From Capitella teleta (Eukaryota > Annelida > Polychaeta > Capitellidae): a stretch of DNA of 64,000 nucleotides. Location of the stretch: contig KB303899.1 in assembly GCA_000328365.1 (NCBI GenBank), forward strand, positions 122,308 through 186,307, in the 5' to 3' direction. The notes below the pieces were generated by a model. It worked only from the letters and a program-made list of their open reading frames with translations. It was not told where the DNA came from and ran no database searches. This document shows, one piece after another, positions 27,461 through 39,695 of this stretch. Each line of letters opens with the position of its first letter. The first letter of the stretch is position 1. Made by a program: the position numbers and the translations under genes.

Positions 27461-28365
27461 CATGGCTAGGTGATATCATAAATGTATGGCTAGATAATAC
27501 CAAGGTAACAAGAACGATTATGGAAATATATAATTATAAATAAAAATAAAAATATAATAATATACGTAAAAAACAAGGCTTGAGCTTGATGAGGATGAAG
27601 TCGATGTCGATGCCATGATATGTTCTTAAACCAACTGAATATGAAATGTCAACGGTTCTGTCACTCTGAAATCTAACGACAATGATCCTAACAAAAGAAT
27701 CATGGAACACGCAAACAACAACACACATCAATAAGTGATGTACTGGAATGCTGTCAGTATATAATTTTGCCCGAAATCCGAACTTAATTTTGTATGACTC
27801 TTAGTATGACTTTTAGTCACAATCCGTATTTTGCCATGACGCCACCCGCGTTCAGTAAATAGCAAACTTTTAATCTGAGAGGTTTTGATTAAATAATTGA
27901 TTAGAAATAGAAGGCAAATTCAAATGTTTTTATGAGGTTCTTACGATCAATGTTCGCCCGATTTTGAACACAAATAATAAACGGTCTAAATAACATAACG
28001 TCACATCAGGTGGAAGACGATAACATTGTGAGTTTGTGACATTAATGTGACCTATTCAATATCACCTCCAAGTCTAAATGGTACATGAGACTGGTGCCTC
28101 TCACCACATTTTGTATCTCTATATCATCTCAAGTCTGATTGGGGTTCATGAGGCGGATGACTCTCACTGTATCTTTTGTCTTCAATCCAAAATGAAAGGC
28201 TGTTGATATCGTTCGCCGAAAAGTATTAACATAGAGGAAGGATTAATGAAAATGAACATGTCGCGTGAATGCCGGTCTTTTTGCCCAGCCGATTTTCCTA
28301 ACTGTAGACGGCTAGGCTCGAACGTCAGTCTCCACTAAATTAACATGTTTCCCTGAACCTGGTTG

Positions 28366-28402
<37 letters not shown>
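28366..28402 (+). repeat. 37-base poly-A tract, possible retroposon tail
   Basis: A pure A run following a sequence with a weak B-box-like segment (GGCTCGAACGTC, about 28315). This could be the tail of a SINE or processed insertion. No A box or target duplication was recognised, so a plain homopolymer is equally possible. Confidence 0.35.
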
Positions 28403-28405
<3 letters not shown>

Positions 28406-29061
28406 CGAAAAATGAAAAATGCCATTAACACGGCCATATCTTCTAACCCCAAAGAGCGAGAGCTTAAAAATTTATAATGTATAGAGACGCAACCAACATG
28501 AGTATGTTGTGACAATCAATCAAATCAATATCACGTATAATTGCAGAGTTCTTCGACTTTTGTCAAACATGATAAAAACGTTATTAGTACACAACAAATG
28601 CTGATAATGTTTGAAAAAGTCGAATAACTTTGAAATTTTCTGAAAAATTGTAAATAATTATATAAAATAATGAAATAATGTGACGTAAATTTATTAAATT
28701 TCAATATAGACTTATTATTTATAAATTAATCGACAGCGCACGGTTTACTCTACTGAGAAAAATATCAAAAAAAAAAAAATAAAAAAATATAGAAAAAAAA
28801 AAAAAAAATCACTACTTTATGCAATTAATAGTTAATAAATAATCATAACGTGAAACGACCAGAATCTATAAAATCAAGCACAATCATAACGCGCAATTCG
28901 ACAATCTCCTGGAGAAAGCAGCAAAATCGGCACTTTCAACTGACAATAAATCAAAGTAGGACCTGGCCATCAATATTTATAATAGGTGGTCTGGCCATTA
29001 GTCCTCGATCGTTCTATATAGTATATTTGCAAGAAATATATTCTGATATATTATATATTAC

Positions 29062-29091
29062 ATTCTATTCTATTCTATTCTATTATTATTC

Positions 29092-29143
<52 letters not shown>
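29062..29143 (+). repeat. (ATTCT)n / (ATT)n microsatellite
   Basis: Starts as ATTCT repeats and passes into a long ATT trinucleotide run. Simple sequence. Confidence 0.95.
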
Positions 29144-29382
29144 ATTATTACCATCCTTGGCAACATTAGATAGACCTAATTCATAACGTGATTAATAATC
29201 ATAACGCATCTCTGGGGTGTTTCATTATTTGACATTAATGTTAACGTCCCAACTATATGATTGATATCAAAACATGGTATTAAGTCCATAAAAAATCAAA
29301 TACATAAAAATGTTTTACTATTTAATTTTGAATTCTGTGCGTAAATATCACGAACTGAGTGAAAGTCGATGTTTTAAACGGC

Positions 29383-32300
29383 ATGCTCCCTGTTGTGGTT
29401 AGCAACATGATGACGGACTACGATTCTCAACTTTCGGACTTTGATGACCCAGAAAAAGAAGATTATCTGGCCAAGGAGCTCGCAAACACGCCTGATAATA
29501 ATGGATATTTTAGGTCGCTTAATTATCCCCTTATTTACTGTTTTGTTTTCTCGTGCAATATCATTCGCAAAGTCAAAAGACCGGGACTCCCGAACCAGTG
29601 CTCTGGACTGTAGCATAATGATAATCCTAATGATTGACTTATAATTTATAAGTGAAATTTTTATTTTTTTGTTTATCATTTATACCAGTTTATATTATAG
29701 GATTATTAGCCTTTACTAGTCTTGAGAATGTTAAACTTGAGGCCTTCCAACAAATTGGAAAAGTCCCCCAAGTATGATATAGCTCTTAACTCACACTTTG
29801 ACACTTAATGACTTAGATTCATGAGTTAACCAGTTAACTCACACCCTGATTTTGACTGAGACTCACTCACTCAGTCCCTGATTAGATCACTGTCAGTCGA
29901 TCAGAGATAAAGAGTTAAATCCATGCATCATTATTGATGTGGCCATCAGGCATGAAGGTAGGGGAGCCAACAGAATCCTTATGGTCATACTATAGTGAAA
30001 GGGCAAGCGCTCAGCATCAGACCCAGTCCCAATACCAAGCGCCACAGGGACTGGGGACTGGGCCTGATGCCAAGCACCGATTCGGCGGTGGGAAACGAAG
30101 GACGAGTGCATGCCTCCACAGAATAGAACAGCTCAGCTTGGAAGAGTTTAATTTATTTTTTGGTGAATGTTATCATCGTCATGTCATTTACAGCAGATTA
30201 GAGCATTAGAATTTCTAAATAAGCATGCATTCACAGTGGCGATATCACGAAATCAGTGGCTTCAAAACAAATAATTTATTTTTATATTTCTTGAACATTT
30301 GTAAATCTCTGTTTTGAGAAGTTTAGAAAACGAGGAAAAATACCAAGCGTAGGCCTATTGTTGACCAAATTGGGTCTTCTTATTTCAATTATTGAATAAA
30401 AATATAAAATAAATATTATATTAATAATTATAATTAATAATTATGCTTTACATTTTAATTATTAATAATTTTTCAATGCTACTTGTATACTTGAGTCGAC
30501 CACTGCCCAAAAGCCAGGAATGGAATGGAATCATTTGGTTGTTATTATCTTGCAGAGGTGGCTGTTCCATGTTTTGCGCACACCCGCTTCATCTTCATTT
30601 ACTAAGCTTGATAATGTCATAACATGTACCGGGTATGCTCAGTAAGGTCATGTATCATGGCAAATGCAGGAGGCCTATCGAGATCAACTATAGACTACAT
30701 AGATGTCTACCTTGCAATTTCTACAAGCACTTCTTCTCAGCAAATTTTTGCCACACTGCACACCTGTGAATCAACTATATCACTATTATTATACAGCAAA
30801 GCTTTGAATATTTGCAATCTTGCAGACCAACTCTTGCTGACGACCAGAAGATCGGCTTCTTCAGTCTTGATCGATGCGTTCAGACGGAGAAATCTGAGAT
30901 TCTGGACATCAAAGAACTCACATACAACATCCATGAACTGCTTGATGTGAGCTAGTTTTTAACTATGTCCTCTCAGAACCATCATGGCGTGACTTCCTTT
31001 CAGGATGCAGCCAGCATGAAAAGAGACATAAACTTTGCTCGCAACGTGATGCAGGCCGATTTTGAAGCCAAATTACAGCAGAAAGCGATTGATTTGTATG
31101 TTTAATTCATTTAATTCAGTGTTTAACTCGTTTTGTTCACAGATACGTCAGAGTAAATGAGAAGATATCTGACATTGAGAGAATGCATGGCGATGTGAGT
31201 TCAGTTGGTGAATGATTAATGCATAATTTGCTTCGGTCATCTTTTGCAGAGAGTGGCCACCGTTCGCAGAGCGTTCAGGCAACAGCTGTCGGACGCAATT
31301 GCGCGAATGAAAACTCACTACACAGTCAGTAGCAGATATGAAACACTGATATTTTTGAGAATATTTTATTCTGGTTTATTATTTGAGCAGGGGTTGAGGC
31401 TCCTAATGAGGTTAAGTTAATCATGACTTTGATATTGTTACGAATTCAGAACCAAAAAATTAAATTAGTGAAAACACATTGATTTTTTTTTTTTTCTTTG
31501 TGTGTTTTGCAAAATTTAATGTGTTTTTTTCTTTTACAGAAAAATTTATCAGAGAATGTTTTGATAGAGCAACGAAGAAAAGAGGAAGAAGCCAAGAAAT
31601 GGGAAATGAAATTCCGAGATCTGCAAGGAACGATTCAGCGTAACGAATCCATCATCCTGATGTTGAGACAGCAACTCTCTGACTTCCAGCAACGAGAGGT
31701 CAGAGGTCAAACTGTTTATCATAATTAAGTTCAACGCTACACATAATTTCAACAGTGTAATATTAATTAGATGAGAGAATAATGCTTATTGCTGTTGTGT
31801 AGCTTGAAAACAAGAAGAAGACACCAGTCCAGGAGGTAAATTAATTAACTGATTAACTAATTAACAAATTAGTGTTCACATCTAATCCCTTTTGCAAATT
31901 AACTGCATTTTAATGCAACACATTAACTTAATTCATAACCAATGCATCAATCGTGCATCTGCTCTCATATCACCATGATTATTTCATTTTAGAAATCATT
32001 TTATATTTCTTATGTGAATTCATTGATCATTTCATGGATCAATGAATGCAGCTTTCTGTCTTTTTTAATTTCGATTGAATTTCGATGTAGTTGATGAGGA
32101 GAAGGATGATTGCAAAGTTGTGGACATTTTATTTCTGATAAGCTCGATACATCTATAAAATTGACGAGGTCTTAATTGAGGATAATATTAAATTTTTAGT
32201 TGATATTAAAATACAATCAAATTTCCAAACACAGAGAGATTTTCCCAATTGTTATTTTCTGAAATATTTTATTAGGACGAAGATTTTCTGGACGATGAAG

Positions 32301-34448
32301 ATTTTCTGGTGAAGAAATGTAGTTATAGCTGTTGCTCAACTTGGTTGCTTCCTTTTTCTGTTTCCTTTCCTGTTGTACGTCAATAGTCGTATTCAGTGCA
32401 TGACGCCTCTAAATGTGTAAATGAAAGATGAACAGCTTGTCTTTCTAGAATCTTTTGTAATCCTCAATTAATTCCTCGTGTGTTTCATCTGTGATTTCTT
32501 GTCTTTCTTTCTTTTAGCCAGTTTGCTGTGCTTTTTCCAAATGATCTCTTTCTGTGCTTTCTACTTTAATAAACGTGACTCTTATCAGGACAGAGCATCG
32601 TTGAAGGCCCCGTCTCCTTCCGTTGACTACCAGGGAGAAATAGACGGGTTGAACAAAGAAATTCAGCGAATTCAGGATGTAACGCATGGATTGGAAGAGA
32701 GGTTGGATGACCAGAACACTCGCAACGCAGAATTGGGTCAGCCATTTGAAAAAAATTAATCAAATCCACATTTTTGCTCTTGTTTCAGTTCGTGAAATTG
32801 AAGTTTTACGAGAAGATTTGGAAAGAGAACGAATAATGAACGATCAGGTTCGTTATTATTAGTGGCCTGGATTTATATTAATTATGTTAATTTTATTTCA
32901 GCTCAAACATGAAAAAGATGAGATGCAGAACGTAGCTGACAGCGAGCGACATTCAGGACGCCAAATGGTGAAATTTAAGAAAACTAAATTTTGTTTTCAT
33001 TTTGGGTTTTTATTTATCTACTTTTGCTGTGGAATCTTTATTAATATTTTTGGTTTCATCTAGTTTGCAGCATTACAGAAGGTTTTGTTTGTGAACGATA
33101 GCTGTAAAAATAGAATACATAGCTACATTTGCACTTGTGTTATATATCTACATAATTATCCTCAGGGATGACATTCACATCTTTTAATGGTGAAATGTCA
33201 ATCGCATGAAAATTGTTGATTTTATTTCCTTTTTTTTTTTTGTGCTCAGCATTCAATCAGCGGCCATTTTGGGTAAAATTGAAACATCATCACATCGCTA
33301 ATTCTCACGTTTTGTACAAATATACCAGGCACCCTCGTACGTATATAACTACTGCATGTTGTATAATGCATGGTTATTAATTCTTAATCCACTTTCTATA
33401 GCTGACATCCCAAAAGTCAATGTTTATTTTTATTTCACATACATTAGGTCTAAGAATTAATTATGAATATTTATGCAAATTTCAGATGGAAAGCCAGAAA
33501 CTGGCGCTTGAGAGAGAAATTGAGGAGAGAATTCGTAAAGCGAAAGAGGAGGTTTGTTTGAGAAATGATTTGTTTCATATTCACAGGAGAAATCAAGTCA
33601 ACGAGACAAAACAAGAATAACCAAAGAAGTTGAAGAATCGCAAAGAAGCGAGCAAAGGATGCTGGCAGAGATTGCTAAGTAGGTCACACTCCTTTATTCA
33701 GATAAACAAATTGAGCTGATTTATTTCAGGCTTAAGAAAGAGATCGACCGAGTGCATCGAACGTGGGAAAAGAAGTTTGCGATTCTGCAACAAAGGTGAA
33801 GAGAACGCTATTGATCTCATCTCATTAGTAAAAAAATTACTCTGCAGTTTACACGCTTTGAAAGATGAGAGTTTTATTCGACAAACGATGCAACGACAAG
33901 CGGCAACGCTGCATCATGCGTCCATCAGTTACGCCGTGAGTCTGTCACAGGAGTTTGCTCTGCCCTCATTGTGCCTCTATTCATAGCACGATCATCCGGT
34001 CGCCAGTTCAGCTCCTCCAACAAAACTCCCCCCTTCCACCAGAAGACCTTTGGTTAGCGGAGACGCTCACTTTTGAACGCAATCTTAACATCATGTTTCA
34101 GCCCAATATTCGCGGCGGCAAGAAGGATCCGCAGCAGGAGAACGATTTAATTTCGTACACTGTGTCTGCTCAGAGCGGAAGAGCGACCGCCGTCTTCTCC
34201 CAGGATGGTGTGTTCTGATTGGCTGTCTCTTTCTCATGTTTTGTATCCACTTTTACTCCACACAGAAAACCAAGTGATGTCTGACAACGAACAATATTTC
34301 CCTCCAGATGTTGTGCCTCTTCCCGGTCCTCCAGGGAGGTAGGTCATCCATCAATTAATCAATCATTCAATCATTATCTTTCAGATTAAGTGCATGTGAT
34401 ATGAGGCGTCCTGGGTCAGCTCAACAACATGTGATCAATGTTCAATAA
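29383..34448 (+). CDS. C10orf67: C10orf67 homologue, 20 exons, 535 residues
   Basis: Function in animals is not established; the human protein is annotated as mitochondrial. Exons: 29383-29513, 30826-30946, 31004-31095, 31143-31194, 31250-31324, 31540-31698, 31803-31835, 32276-32308, 32589-32736, 32789-32847, 32902-32967, 33064-33081, 33486-33551, 33587-33678, 33730-33795, 33848-33935, 33987-34052, 34102-34207, 34266-34338, 34385-34448. All joins are GT-AG and keep phase, summing to 1608 nt. An N-terminal block DDQKIGFFSLDRCVQTEKSE then SEILDIKEL and RAFRQQLSDAIARM matches the human block with KIGFFATDHATQTD and YNQQLADAI. Coiled coil follows. A C-terminal block (WEKKFAIL, LHALKDESFIRQTMQRQA) matches human [20 protein letters not shown]. 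Human length is about 551. The start could also be the ATG at 29407. Least certain are the 18-nt exon at 33064 and the 35-nt intron 33552-33586. Confidence 0.85.
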
Positions 34449-34663
34449 TTCCGTTCTTCCTAATGTTTTAAATCTCGTAATTAAAACACTCAAAATCTTC
34501 TCTTTGATATCGGTATTATTATCTCAGAAGTGAATCCCTCAGCGATTGAGAGACAATGTCATGTGATCAACTGCTGAATCATGAGTAACTTTTGTTTACG
34601 ATATCTCAACTTAAGGCGGTTTGTGCCTTTTCTTTGTATATATCCATGACTGTTGAAATATAG

Positions 34664-34669
34664 AATAAA
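34664..34669 (+). other. Polyadenylation signal of the C10orf67 homologue
   Basis: AATAAA 216 bases after the stop codon. The opposite-strand signal at 34693-34698 lies only 24 bases further on, so the two convergent transcripts should end within or across each other. Confidence 0.6.
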
Positions 34670-34692
34670 TCTCACACGATATGAGATAAACT

Positions 34693-34698
34693 TTTATT
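34693..34698 (-). other. Polyadenylation signal for the convergent minus-strand gene
   Basis: TTTATT on the plus strand (AATAAA on the minus strand), about 67 bases beyond the stop of the minus-strand ORF at 34765. It supports that ORF as the 3' end of a real transcript. Confidence 0.5.
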
Positions 34699-34764
34699 TT
34701 TATCATGAATACAAAGAAATGAAACAGCAATTATGTATATCTTCTTATAAAAACAAGATATATA

Positions 34765-35355
34765 TCAGACGATGGATAATTGGACCGGCTGACCGCATGA
34801 GTAACCGTTGGTCGCCATGACCATGCCTTCACCACACTGTGTGTGGATGTCCAACCCCACCACTCCCAGCTCTGGAGTCAGCTGCAGGCCTCCGATGTTC
34901 AGAGACACTTGTACTGGAATGACTGGAGAGGATAATTGGACCGGCTGACCGCATGAGTAACCGTTGGTCGCCATGACCATGCCTTCACCACACCGTATGT
35001 GGATGTCCAACCCCACCACTCCCAGCTCTGGAGTCAGCTGCAGGCCTCCGATGTTCAGAGACACTTGTACTGGAATGACTGGAGAGGCATAGTTGAGACT
35101 CCCCGCTTCTTGACTGGGGGATTCCGCTCGAGGCGGACAAAAAAGGGAAAGCAGTCGCCCCAATGATGTGGAGTAATACAGATGGAGCATCGAATAGGAA
35201 TTCAGCTCTAAAAATATGCTCGCTGAGATTGGCTTCTGACGGTAGTCTATGTGCTTAATGGTAATCATAACGTTCTCCGTTGTAAGGCAGTCAACTTGAA
35301 TTACTTGTAATTCTCTGTAGAATGCATTACATTTCACAGAACGAGTACTTATCAA
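34765..35355 (-). CDS. Unrecognised protein, 3' end, with a 52-residue tandem repeat
   Basis: Open frame of 196 codons from an ATG at 35355. I do not recognise the family. The last 104 residues are two nearly identical 52-residue units: SPVIPVQVSLNIGG, then a segment rich in Leu/Gly/Val, then CGEGMVMATNGYSCGQPVQ. Each unit has two Cys. The units match 156-bp DNA repeats (34774-34929 and 34930-35085) that differ at only about two positions, so the duplication is recent and kept the frame. The N-terminal third has a different composition and may be intron read as ORF. A pyrimidine-rich stretch then AG near 35130 on the minus strand is a candidate acceptor. The stop sits just inside a consensus polyadenylation signal. 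It is probably the terminal exon of a gene extending to higher coordinates. Confidence 0.5.
   Translation of the reverse strand: MISTRSVKCNAFYRELQVIQVDCLTTENVMITIKHIDYRQKPISASIFLELNSYSMLHLYYSTSLGRLLSLFCPPRAESPSQEAGSLNYASPVIPVQVSLNIGGLQLTPELGVVGLDIHIRCGEGMVMATNGYSCGQPVQLSSPVIPVQVSLNIGGLQLTPELGVVGLDIHTQCGEGMVMATNGYSCGQPVQLSIV
34774..35085 (-). repeat. Two-copy 156-bp tandem duplication
   Basis: Units 34774-34929 and 34930-35085 are almost identical (a C/T and a G/A difference near 34837/34993). The length is a multiple of three, so the enclosing minus-strand frame continues through both. Confidence 0.95.
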
Positions 35356-37774
35356 AAGGATATATTTTTTAGAAAAGAATGTATTATTTTAACTAAAATG
35401 ATTAGATCAGTGTTTTTTTCTGTATTTTGGTTGAGAAAAACAGAGACAGAGAAATATTGTTTTGTGAATGAGAGCCATGAGATGTATTTGATGATGGGAT
35501 CAAAACAAATTATGAAATGAGAAAAATAAATTGAAGACAGTAGGACAAAAAATAATTAAAGAAGAAAAAAAATTACTAAAGGAATGCATAAAAAAAGGCC
35601 ATTGAGTGCAGTTAGTGTTGAAATTTCTGCCAAGCAAAAATCAGAGGCTTTGCACTTTTCAATTCAATAAAAAGAAATGTAAGTAGGAGGTATACATGAT
35701 CAAATTTGGATATTTAAAGAATAATTGACCTAAAAGGGTAGACTCCTGAATTGAAGAGTATAGGCGCTGACGGAATAATCCGGTGCTATAATTATTAATA
35801 ATAATATTATTCTAATTATTTCCGTATTTCCGCAGTCTACTCAGATTTCCAGATACAGAAATCTGAGAAGGGTAAAAAAAATCTTCTTCAGTCTGCACAC
35901 AAATTGAATATGGAAGATTTCTGAAGTTACACATCAAATAATATTATAATTAAACATAAATTTCCATATGTATGGGTTGAAAAGGGGAGACATTCTGCAC
36001 AAGCCAAAAGGAAACAAATTTAAAATGCATGCATTTTAATAGCCAAATCCAATTAAGTTGTTACAAATGAAACAAATTATAAAGAAGAAAACTGTTATAT
36101 ACTTAAGCAGTAAAAGTAAAAGGAGAAAAATTGTATAGAGCGGAATTAGTAGAAATATAAATAAACGATTATTTATGAGCTATTGAATGGCAAATCACAA
36201 ATGCATTGAGGCAATATCTCAGTTTTAGAATCAGTATTTGATTATGATTAAAATTGAAAGGCACTAAAAATGATATACTTCTTTCAAATTGAACAGTAAA
36301 CTCTCAAGCAAATTGTATGAATATGAACCAGGGATACAAGAAATCTATCTGAAAGAAAATTTATGTTTAAGCCTGACAGACAAGAAAGAAAGGTGGAAAA
36401 AATATAAAGAAATGAGAGAAAAAACCAGCTATAGCTGAATTAATGGTGTGAACATGTTAAAAAATAAAAATGGAGAAGTAATAGAAGTGGATTTTTGGAG
36501 ATGAACCCAGACATGATGGCTCACTGCTAACTTGAACAGTAAAAGCACATTTCTAAATTATGTTCTCCTCAGCAATAATTCTGTCAACTTGATCGGATCT
36601 CTGAAAATAAAATTTCAAATGAATGTCAATCAAATGTATAATATTATTATTTCATTCTTATTGGGGTGGGGATTTAACCTGTGAAAATAGAACCATTATA
36701 ATCAGGAGAAAAATAAACCGAAACACAATTAAATAAAGGCGAAATATTCAGTTGTGGCACAGTTTTTCAAGGAATTTAAATGTTAACTAAATATATGACA
36801 ATTTTAATTTAGAAACCAGTGCTGGTGTCTTATTAGATAAAGAGCTTGCTTGTTCTCAATTTGGGAATCAATCCTCCGGCCAAGTTCTGGACACCAAACT
36901 TCAATGTGGATAGAGAGTTTGACGCTGAAATCGCTCAACCATGCAAATTAAGGTGCCAGTAAGATCTAGAATAAGGACACTTTGAAAACAGAGAATGAAT
37001 ATAATAATTAGCACAATCAACTCATGCACCTTGTCTAACAATTCCACACGTCTTGTGTGAACGATACACCATGTAGATTTGCAGAGCTCTTCATATTAAC
37101 TGCAAATAAGGTACATGTATGTAAAATAAGAGATTAGTAAATAATTCTAAATAAACTTTGGAAATACTTGTATACATGTTAAATTTGTACTGGCATGTAA
37201 AGAAAGGAAGTTTCATTGCTTTCCCTGAAGCAGAAATGCTATTATACCTTAACCGTTAATAATAATAGACTGTACATACATGCAGCCAACAAACTGAAAT
37301 GAATAACACATAAAAGTATTATGATATAGGTAAAATAACAAGCCTTATATTATATTAGTTATAATAACTTAAAGGTGTGAATAATTATCTTGGGACTTGA
37401 AATATATAGAAACACATCCAAATGTATATTATGATAGGCCTATACATGTACATTTAATATATAATTAAATGGATATCCATCTGCATACTATTGATATAAC
37501 ACGTACTTGGGTAATACCGAGGATCCTTCACTCTTCAAACACTGTTATTGTAGATATCATACTAGATGCAGAATGCAGGTATTGCTGTCACAGTGATGTG
37601 CAGGCACTGATGCTTGAGGAGCTATATATTATTATGTGAATGATCATTTATAAATTTACCGATAAAAGGTTGTTGCCGAATTGTGCTGATATCGGTTTGA
37701 ACAACTGACAACGACACATTTGCGTGCCATGATCTCTCAATCGGGAAAATCTTCGAACGTCGGAAAAGTGCGTT
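35356..37774. other. AT-rich stretch with no gene seen
   Basis: No open frame of note. Upstream exons of either the minus-strand repeat-protein gene or the P-element-type transposase (for example a THAP domain) might lie here, but I could not find a C2CH THAP signature or a coherent exon chain. Confidence 0.5.
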
Positions 37775-39127
37775 ATGATATCACCATCAGAACAGAGAAC
37801 TGCTGTCCATGATGTGCCTCACATCTTGAAGAATATCCGAAACACTCTCAAGGCCCATGACATCACCTACGGCAACAACCAGGTGGCATCTTGGAGAGAT
37901 GTCGGTGCTCTCTTCAAGTATGATCAAAACTTACCCGTCCGTATGGCCCCCAAGTTGACCTGCAAGCACATCTACCTGCCTCCATTCACTTCAACGAGGG
38001 TCAGTCTTGCAGCCCAAGTGTGCTCCAGGACAGTCTATGCGGCCATATCCACATTGGTCGCACTTGATAAGTGGCCGGGGGAAGCAGCAGCACTTGGAAC
38101 GGCCAACTTTTTGAAGAGTGTCAATGATGTCTTCGACCTCTTGAATGTTCGATCATTCTCAAAGATCAAGCAACCTTTGAGAAGAGAATCATCTGATGCG
38201 GCCAAAATACGCTCCTTCATCTCACAAGTGGAAACTTGGCGGGTGAAGGGCAAGCGAGCAAGACAGCCATGCTTTGATGCTCTACTACAGAGCCTCAATG
38301 CCATGCAGTTGCTGAGTGAAGAACTCATCCACGAAGGGCCGTTCTCCTTCCTCCTCACTGGGCGCATCAACCAGGACTGCCTCGAAAACTTCTTCGCCCA
38401 AGTGCGCGCCCGAGGTGGACATCGTATCAACCCCACTTCGAGAGAGTTCATTTTTGCCTATCGTGCCATCATGACAAACATGCTAATGTGCAGCATCCCA
38501 ACTGCTAACTGCTCTGAGGATGGGGGTTTTACGCTTTCTTCATTAAAAGATTTCGCCTCCGCTGAAACCATCAGCATATCTAAGAAAAGGCCCGTTGAGA
38601 TTTCACATCAGCAGTAACACCCCAACAAAAGGGTTCGAGGAATGGCCACTATAAGTGATTTTACATTATCATCACCTGTCATCAATGTGGTATTGTACAT
38701 CAGTGGCTATGTTATCCGAAAGGTTGGTGCAATTTATAATTGTGAAACTTGCCTGGAGAAGTTGAAAGATTCATCTAATTCAGCTGATGACGAAGTTCCC
38801 AATGTTTTTATTTCATTTAAAGCATCTGGATCTCTTTATTACCCCTCTGTCAAATGTTTACAATTCTTCAAAAGTATTGAAGTTCTTTTCCAGCAGAACA
38901 TACATAACCTAACAGCTTGTAAAGGGTTATTGCAATGCCTAGCTACCAAAGCAGAATCTGTCGAATGTCCACTTGATTTATGTTTCTCACACTCTTCACC
39001 CCTCCAGCATCATCTTATCATCTATTACATCAGATGTCGATTACATTATCATTTTAAATTTGAAAGCAGAAAATTGTTGCAGCTCAAAACAAAGAGCAGG
39101 AAGATGCAGGTGTTGAACCATGAATAA
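37775..39127 (+). mobile_element. P-element/THAP9-type transposase body (DNA transposon remnant)
   Basis: Two open frames in the same reading frame, 37775-38617 and 38642-39127, are separated by one in-frame TAA and eight codons. The first (280 residues) starts with HDVPHILKNIRNTL and carries APKLTCKHIYLPPF, VSLAAQVCSRTV, a segment with FDLLNVRS, and then LLTGRINQDCLENFFAQVRARGGHRINPTSREF. This is the conserved catalytic and C-terminal block of P-element and THAP9 transposases. The second has the family's last block, YISGYVIRKV with CETCLEKL, then GSLYYPSVKC. The N-terminal THAP zinc finger and the GTP-binding region are not visible upstream, and no terminal inverted repeats were identified. 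The copy looks 5'-truncated or dispersed over introns, with at least one stop. Long open frames mean it is fairly young or was under constraint. Confidence 0.8.
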
Positions 39128-39695
39128 ATAATAAAATGATATAGTGATATAGATCATACATTATTAGGATGACATTATACTCTACAATTCCTCTTTAATT
39201 GGGCTTTCCTGCTTTCCATTTTATATTACTATGTCTTATTCATGATTGAAGAACAATATAGTGCATATCCGTCTTTTTTTTCAATGTGTATTATATCACG
39301 AAACATAAACATCGGAATAAATTTGAACTTCAAGAGATATATCACGGTACGTGAGTGTTGTTCAATGCATTGTCTTCTTTGCCGTGATATAGCCCACGCG
39401 TAGTTCATGCACTGGTAATAAAGCGATATGTGGTGGACACAACTTGAATTTCAGTGGTCAACTTTGAACCTAAATGTAAGTTACTAAGACATTCCTGGTA
39501 GACAGGTAGCTTCAATATGCTGTTGAAATGAGCAAAGTATCCCTATTACGCCATAAATAAATAAACCAGGCATGAGATATGGAATAAGCTATACATACAA
39601 GTTATATTTAGACTAAATGCAGCGCCGATTGGCCTGATATACCAACATCATCGGCTTGATACTGAACATGCGCTGGCCTTACACATATAAAACTA
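39128..39695. other. Short non-coding spacer
   Basis: Lies between the transposase relic and the Tigger element. It may include the 3' end of the P-type element, but no inverted repeat was identified. Confidence 0.5.

Larger units (their letters stand above)
19741..29382. other. Mostly non-coding stretch between the receptor gene and the C10orf67 homologue
   Basis: No supported host gene. The interval contains the LINE scrap at 20370-20530, A runs at 21617-21646, 24999-25024 and 28366-28402 (possible retroposon tails), the second copy of the dispersed repeat (27244-27460) and an ATT microsatellite (29062-29143). An open frame at 26351-26704 has one hydrophobic segment but no ATG start and no domain, so I do not annotate it. 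Confidence 0.5.

Noticed and set aside
29383-30826. Acceptor at 30797 (before CAAAGCTTTG) for exon 2 of the C10orf67 homologue
   Set aside because: It does not keep phase with the donor at 29513, whereas the acceptor at 30826 does.
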